From positions 434,001-498,000 of the forward strand of contig NZ_SAUF01000001.1 in assembly GCF_004023665.1 (NCBI RefSeq): a stretch of DNA of 64,000 nt. The letters run 5' to 3'. Both the position numbers and the translations under genes were made by a program. The DNA is from Afifella aestuarii. Lineage in GTDB: Bacteria; Pseudomonadota; Alphaproteobacteria; Rhizobiales; Afifellaceae. Position 1 is the stretch's first letter; every line of letters starts with the position of its first letter. Under the pieces are notes generated by a model. That model had not been told where the DNA came from. It did no database searches and worked only from the letters and a program-made list of their open reading frames with translations. Positions 61,649 through 64,000 of the stretch are shown one piece after another.

Positions 61649-62416
61649 ATGTACGCGCGCTCCATCCTGTTCAACGTTGTTTTCTATGTGAATTTCGCCG
61701 TCCAGGCGATCGTGTTCTCGCCGATGCTGCTGCTGCCGCAGCGCTACGGCATCTGGGTGACGAAGTTCTGGACCGCCTCCTCGCTCTTCTGGCACCGGCT
61801 CATCTGCGGCGTGAAGGAAGACGTGCGCGGGCTGGAAAATATTCCGAAGGGTGGCTGCATCATCGCCGCCAAGCATCAATCGACATGGGAGACGATGCGG
61901 CTCGTCTATATGCTCGACAAGCCCGCCTATATTCTGAAGCGCGAGCTCATGTGGATCCCGCTTCTCGGCTGGTACATGAAGAAGTACGGCCATATTCCCG
62001 TCGACCGGGGGAGCCGCTCCAAGGCACTTTTTTCGATCACCGAACACGCCAAAGACCGCGTCGCCAAAGGTTTTCAGGTCATCATCTTTCCCGAAGGGAC
62101 AAGGCGGGCGCCGCTTGCGCCGCCGAATTACCGCTACGGGGTCGTGCATCTTTACAAGGAACTTCAGGTTCCCGTGGTGCCTGTGGCGCTCAATGCCGGC
62201 CTTTACTGGCCGCGGCGGTCGTTTGCGCATATTCCCGGCACCGTTCGGGTCGAAGTTCTGCCGCCGATCGAGCCTGGCCTTGATTCCGCCACCTTCGCCG
62301 CAAAACTTCAGCAATCTATTGAAGATAAAACAAATGAGTTGATGCAAGAAGCACGCGACCGCGATCCGGCGACGCGGCGCATCGTTGTCGAAGAGCATGT
62401 CGCAGAGGTGACTTGA
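61649..62416 (+). CDS. 1-acyl-sn-glycerol-3-phosphate acyltransferase PlsC-like
   Basis: Phospholipid-synthesis enzyme that adds the second acyl chain to lysophosphatidic acid, 255 residues. The ATG at 61649 has AGAGG 7 bases upstream. One N-terminal membrane segment is present. Block I reads AAKHQSTWETMRLVY, an HX4E form of the usual HX4D motif, as I recall from other alphaproteobacterial members. Block II is GHIPVDRGSRSKALF, block III VIIFPEGTRRAP, block IV VPVVPVALNAGLYWP. Confidence 0.9.
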   Translation: MYARSILFNVVFYVNFAVQAIVFSPMLLLPQRYGIWVTKFWTASSLFWHRLICGVKEDVRGLENIPKGGCIIAAKHQSTWETMRLVYMLDKPAYILKRELMWIPLLGWYMKKYGHIPVDRGSRSKALFSITEHAKDRVAKGFQVIIFPEGTRRAPLAPPNYRYGVVHLYKELQVPVVPVALNAGLYWPRRSFAHIPGTVRVEVLPPIEPGLDSATFAAKLQQSIEDKTNELMQEARDRDPATRRIVVEEHVAEVT

Positions 62417-62446
62417 ACCGACGCGGCAACGAGATGGAAGGTTTTC

Positions 62447-62806
62447 GTGACCGTTAAGTCATCACTGCCGCATGTGGTGCGGGAGCAGGGTGTTTCCGAC
62501 CGGTATCTCTATTGGTCGGGGGCTTCGGGTCGACGCTATCTCTTCAGCAGACTCGATTTGGAACATGTCCTCAGCGTGAAAGATGCCGTGGTTCTCTGCG
62601 TGAAGGGCGGGGATCTCCGCTGGGTCGGAAGCGACGATGCGCTCGATCCTGCGGATGTTTTGCGATTCGCCGCCGATGGCGTGATCTTCTACGCGCATTT
62701 TCTTGCCGGGTCGGGTCGCTCCAGACAATTGGTGAGCGAAGATCTGAGCTCTTCGGAAACCCCTCCGGAAAAACGCCGCGGCGGCGGTTACTGCGTCGCC
62801 GCCTGA
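62447..62806 (+). CDS. small conserved hypothetical protein
   Basis: A 119-residue protein with a GTG start after GGAAGG. No signal peptide or membrane segment. Distinct blocks are VVREQGVSDRYLYWSGASG, RRYLFSRLDLEHVLSVKDAV, and VLRFAADGVIFYAHFLAGSG. I know no function. It starts 30 bases after the acyltransferase gene and its last 19 bases overlap the convergent cyclotransferase gene. Confidence 0.78.
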   Translation: MTVKSSLPHVVREQGVSDRYLYWSGASGRRYLFSRLDLEHVLSVKDAVVLCVKGGDLRWVGSDDALDPADVLRFAADGVIFYAHFLAGSGRSRQLVSEDLSSSETPPEKRRGGGYCVAA

Positions 62807-63372
62807 TTGCCGCCGCTTTCGCCCGCCACCGCGGGGCGATGATGTTCCAATTCTTCGGCGAGCCAGAAGAGATGGCGGTCGACGACGCCCATGTCGCGCA
62901 GATGCTGGGCCGTGCTGACGACATAGTCGATGTTCGGCCCGGATTGTCCATGCGCGTGACGGACGATTTCGAGCTGGTGGGGCGCATCGAGAACGCCGGC
63001 ATATTGCTGGTGCGTGCGATCGACGAGATAGACGAGGGCATGGCCGCGCCCATCCGCGAAGACGACCGGCCGGACTGCTTCCTTGTAGACGCGCGTGACC
63101 TGTTCGCGGGCGCGAAGATATTCGACGACGGCTTCGCGGTCGTCCGCCTTCACCTTGAAAGCGAGGCCCCGGCAGCTGCCGCCGCGATCGAGGCCGAGCA
63201 CCAGGCCCGGCCGTTCTTCGGTGCCGCGATGCACGAAGGAATAGACGCAGAGCGAGCGGTGGGCGCCGATGAGACGCGCCGGTTTCGTCTCGACATGCGG
63301 AAAGCCCGGGTTCCACATGAGGGACCCGTAGCCGAAAACCCAGAAATCTTCGTCTGAAGGAACTTGCGCCAT
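62788..63372 (-). CDS. ChaC-type gamma-glutamylcyclotransferase
   Basis: A 194-residue glutathione-specific gamma-glutamylcyclotransferase-like protein, which releases 5-oxoproline from glutathione in ChaC members. The substrate loop WVFGYGSLMWNPGF is near the N-terminus, the likely catalytic Glu E90 lies in YLRAREQVTRVYKEAV, and HALVYLVDRTHQQYAGVL and NIDYVVSTAQHLRDMGVVD are ChaC blocks. The gene is divergent from the DUF2125 gene, and its 3' end overlaps the small hypothetical gene. Confidence 0.9.
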   Translation of the reverse strand: MAQVPSDEDFWVFGYGSLMWNPGFPHVETKPARLIGAHRSLCVYSFVHRGTEERPGLVLGLDRGGSCRGLAFKVKADDREAVVEYLRAREQVTRVYKEAVRPVVFADGRGHALVYLVDRTHQQYAGVLDAPHQLEIVRHAHGQSGPNIDYVVSTAQHLRDMGVVDRHLFWLAEELEHHRPAVAGESGGNQAATQ

Positions 63373-63432
63373 CGCGGGCTGGAGCTATCAGTTGCGCCGG
63401 CCGACCGCAACGGCCGTGAGGGAGAAGCCTGA

Positions 63433-64000
63433 ATGCGACGCATCTTGACGGTCCTGGCGATCATCGCCGTCATCCTGGCGGGTCTCTGGTCGGCGGGGTG
63501 GTACGCGCTTGCGACCTATGCCGACCGGCAGGTCGATGCTTTCCTTACCGAGCAGGCGCGGCGCGGCGTCGTCATGTCGTGCCCGGGCCGGCACATCGGC
63601 GGCTTTCCCTTCCGCTTGCGGCTCAGCTGCTCGCAGCCGGTGGAATTCACCTCCGCCGGGACCGAGGCGGCGACGCCGGCGCTTGCCGCGACCGTGCGGG
63701 CCGAACGCCCGCAGCAGGTCGAAACGGAGCTGGCGAGCCCCTTGACCATCAAGGCGCCCTATCTCGCCGAACCTCTGAAACTCGAATTCGCCGATGCCAA
63801 GATGACGACCGGTTTCGGCGGGGATGGCCTCAAGCGCGCCACCGTCGACGTCATGGGCGGACGCACGGTGCAGGGTGCGGTGACGGCCGGCCTCGATCGC
63901 GGGCAGGCTTTGGTGAAGCCCACGGAGGCGGAAGACGGCACCTCGGTGCAGGTGGCGCTGCGTGGTCTCACCGTCACCAAGGACGATCTCGCTTTGCCGG
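63433..64000 (+). CDS. DUF2125 domain protein (3' end outside window)
   Basis: The first 189 codons are present; the gene continues beyond the window. The start is ATG 63433 with GGAGAAGCC upstream. An N-terminal anchor or signal (ILTVLAIIAVILAGLWSAGW) is followed by the DUF2125 pattern VVMSCPGRHIGGFPFRLRLS and a beta-rich repeat region (RAERPQQVETELASPLTIKA). The family is alphaproteobacterial and of unknown function, probably periplasmic. Confidence 0.85.
   Translation, partial: MRRILTVLAIIAVILAGLWSAGWYALATYADRQVDAFLTEQARRGVVMSCPGRHIGGFPFRLRLSCSQPVEFTSAGTEAATPALAATVRAERPQQVETELASPLTIKAPYLAEPLKLEFADAKMTTGFGGDGLKRATVDVMGGRTVQGAVTAGLDRGQALVKPTEAEDGTSVQVALRGLTVTKDDLALP

Overview
The window is 64 kb of G+C-rich alphaproteobacterial chromosome, most likely from the Hyphomicrobiales (Rhizobiales). 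The evidence is gene content and order: dapF-mtaB-ftsY-yciB, ffh-rpsP-rimM-trmD-rplS, leuC / leuD / leuB / asd split by small alphaproteobacterial genes, tlpA back-to-back with argH-lptM-lysA-TIGR02302, and a zinc-ribbon-hpt-cpdR operon divergent from ftsEX. I could not settle the family. I found no rRNA, tRNA, CRISPR array, insertion sequence, integrase or phage gene, and coding is dense on both strands. This is core chromosome with two transporter-type accessory operons.

Layout. 0-5.7 kb: aconitase (cut by the window edge) divergent from the cytochrome c maturation genes ccmABCDG. 5.7-11 kb, minus strand: a DUF533/TerB-like protein, YciB, FtsY with a very long acidic N-terminus, MtaB and DapF. 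11.3-12.6 kb: a YihY-type membrane protein. 12.7-20.8 kb, minus strand: a nine-gene, mostly overlapping operon with a PotD/A/B/C-type ABC importer, two DAO-type flavoproteins, an OoxA/HcnB-like flavoprotein, a small [2Fe-2S] protein and a RidA imine deaminase. A LysR regulator is divergent from it. Together these look like uptake and oxidation of an imino acid, opine or related N-substituted amino acid. 22-27.2 kb: ffh, rpsP, rimM, an ABM-domain protein, trmD, a convergent TauE/SafE exporter, and rplS. 27.5-32.8 kb: a complete five-gene branched-chain-amino-acid-type ABC transporter with a Tat-like signal on its binding protein.

33-46 kb: leucine biosynthesis (leuC, leuD, leuB) and asd, interleaved with small proteins, a zincin-like metallopeptidase, an SltB-type transglycosylase, a HisKA_2/HWE-type sensor kinase, a BioF2-type acyltransferase and a pyroglutamyl peptidase. 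46-49 kb: a DUF2147 protein, pyridoxal kinase, and a DUF1127 protein divergent from a second LysR regulator. 49-56 kb: a TlpA-like thioredoxin divergent from argH-lptM-lysA-TIGR02302. 56-60.4 kb: cpdR, hpt and an MJ0042 zinc-ribbon protein divergent from ftsE-ftsX-ydcF, with a full CtrA box (TTAA-N7-TTAAC on both strands) between them. 60.5-64 kb: a TDT/SLAC1 transporter, a PlsC acyltransferase, a small conserved protein, a ChaC-type cyclotransferase and the start of a DUF2125 protein.

The most unusual signals are three. First, short tandem repeats of about 15 bp begin at the stop codon and repeat it in phase after ccmG, leuC and the DUF2233 gene; the first two arrays run into the terminator. 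Second, the flavoprotein/RidA/ABC operon has a perfect dyad lying over a TATAAT -10 element next to its LysR gene. Third, the CtrA box sits between cpdR and ftsEX. Gene identities come from reading protein motifs without database searches.
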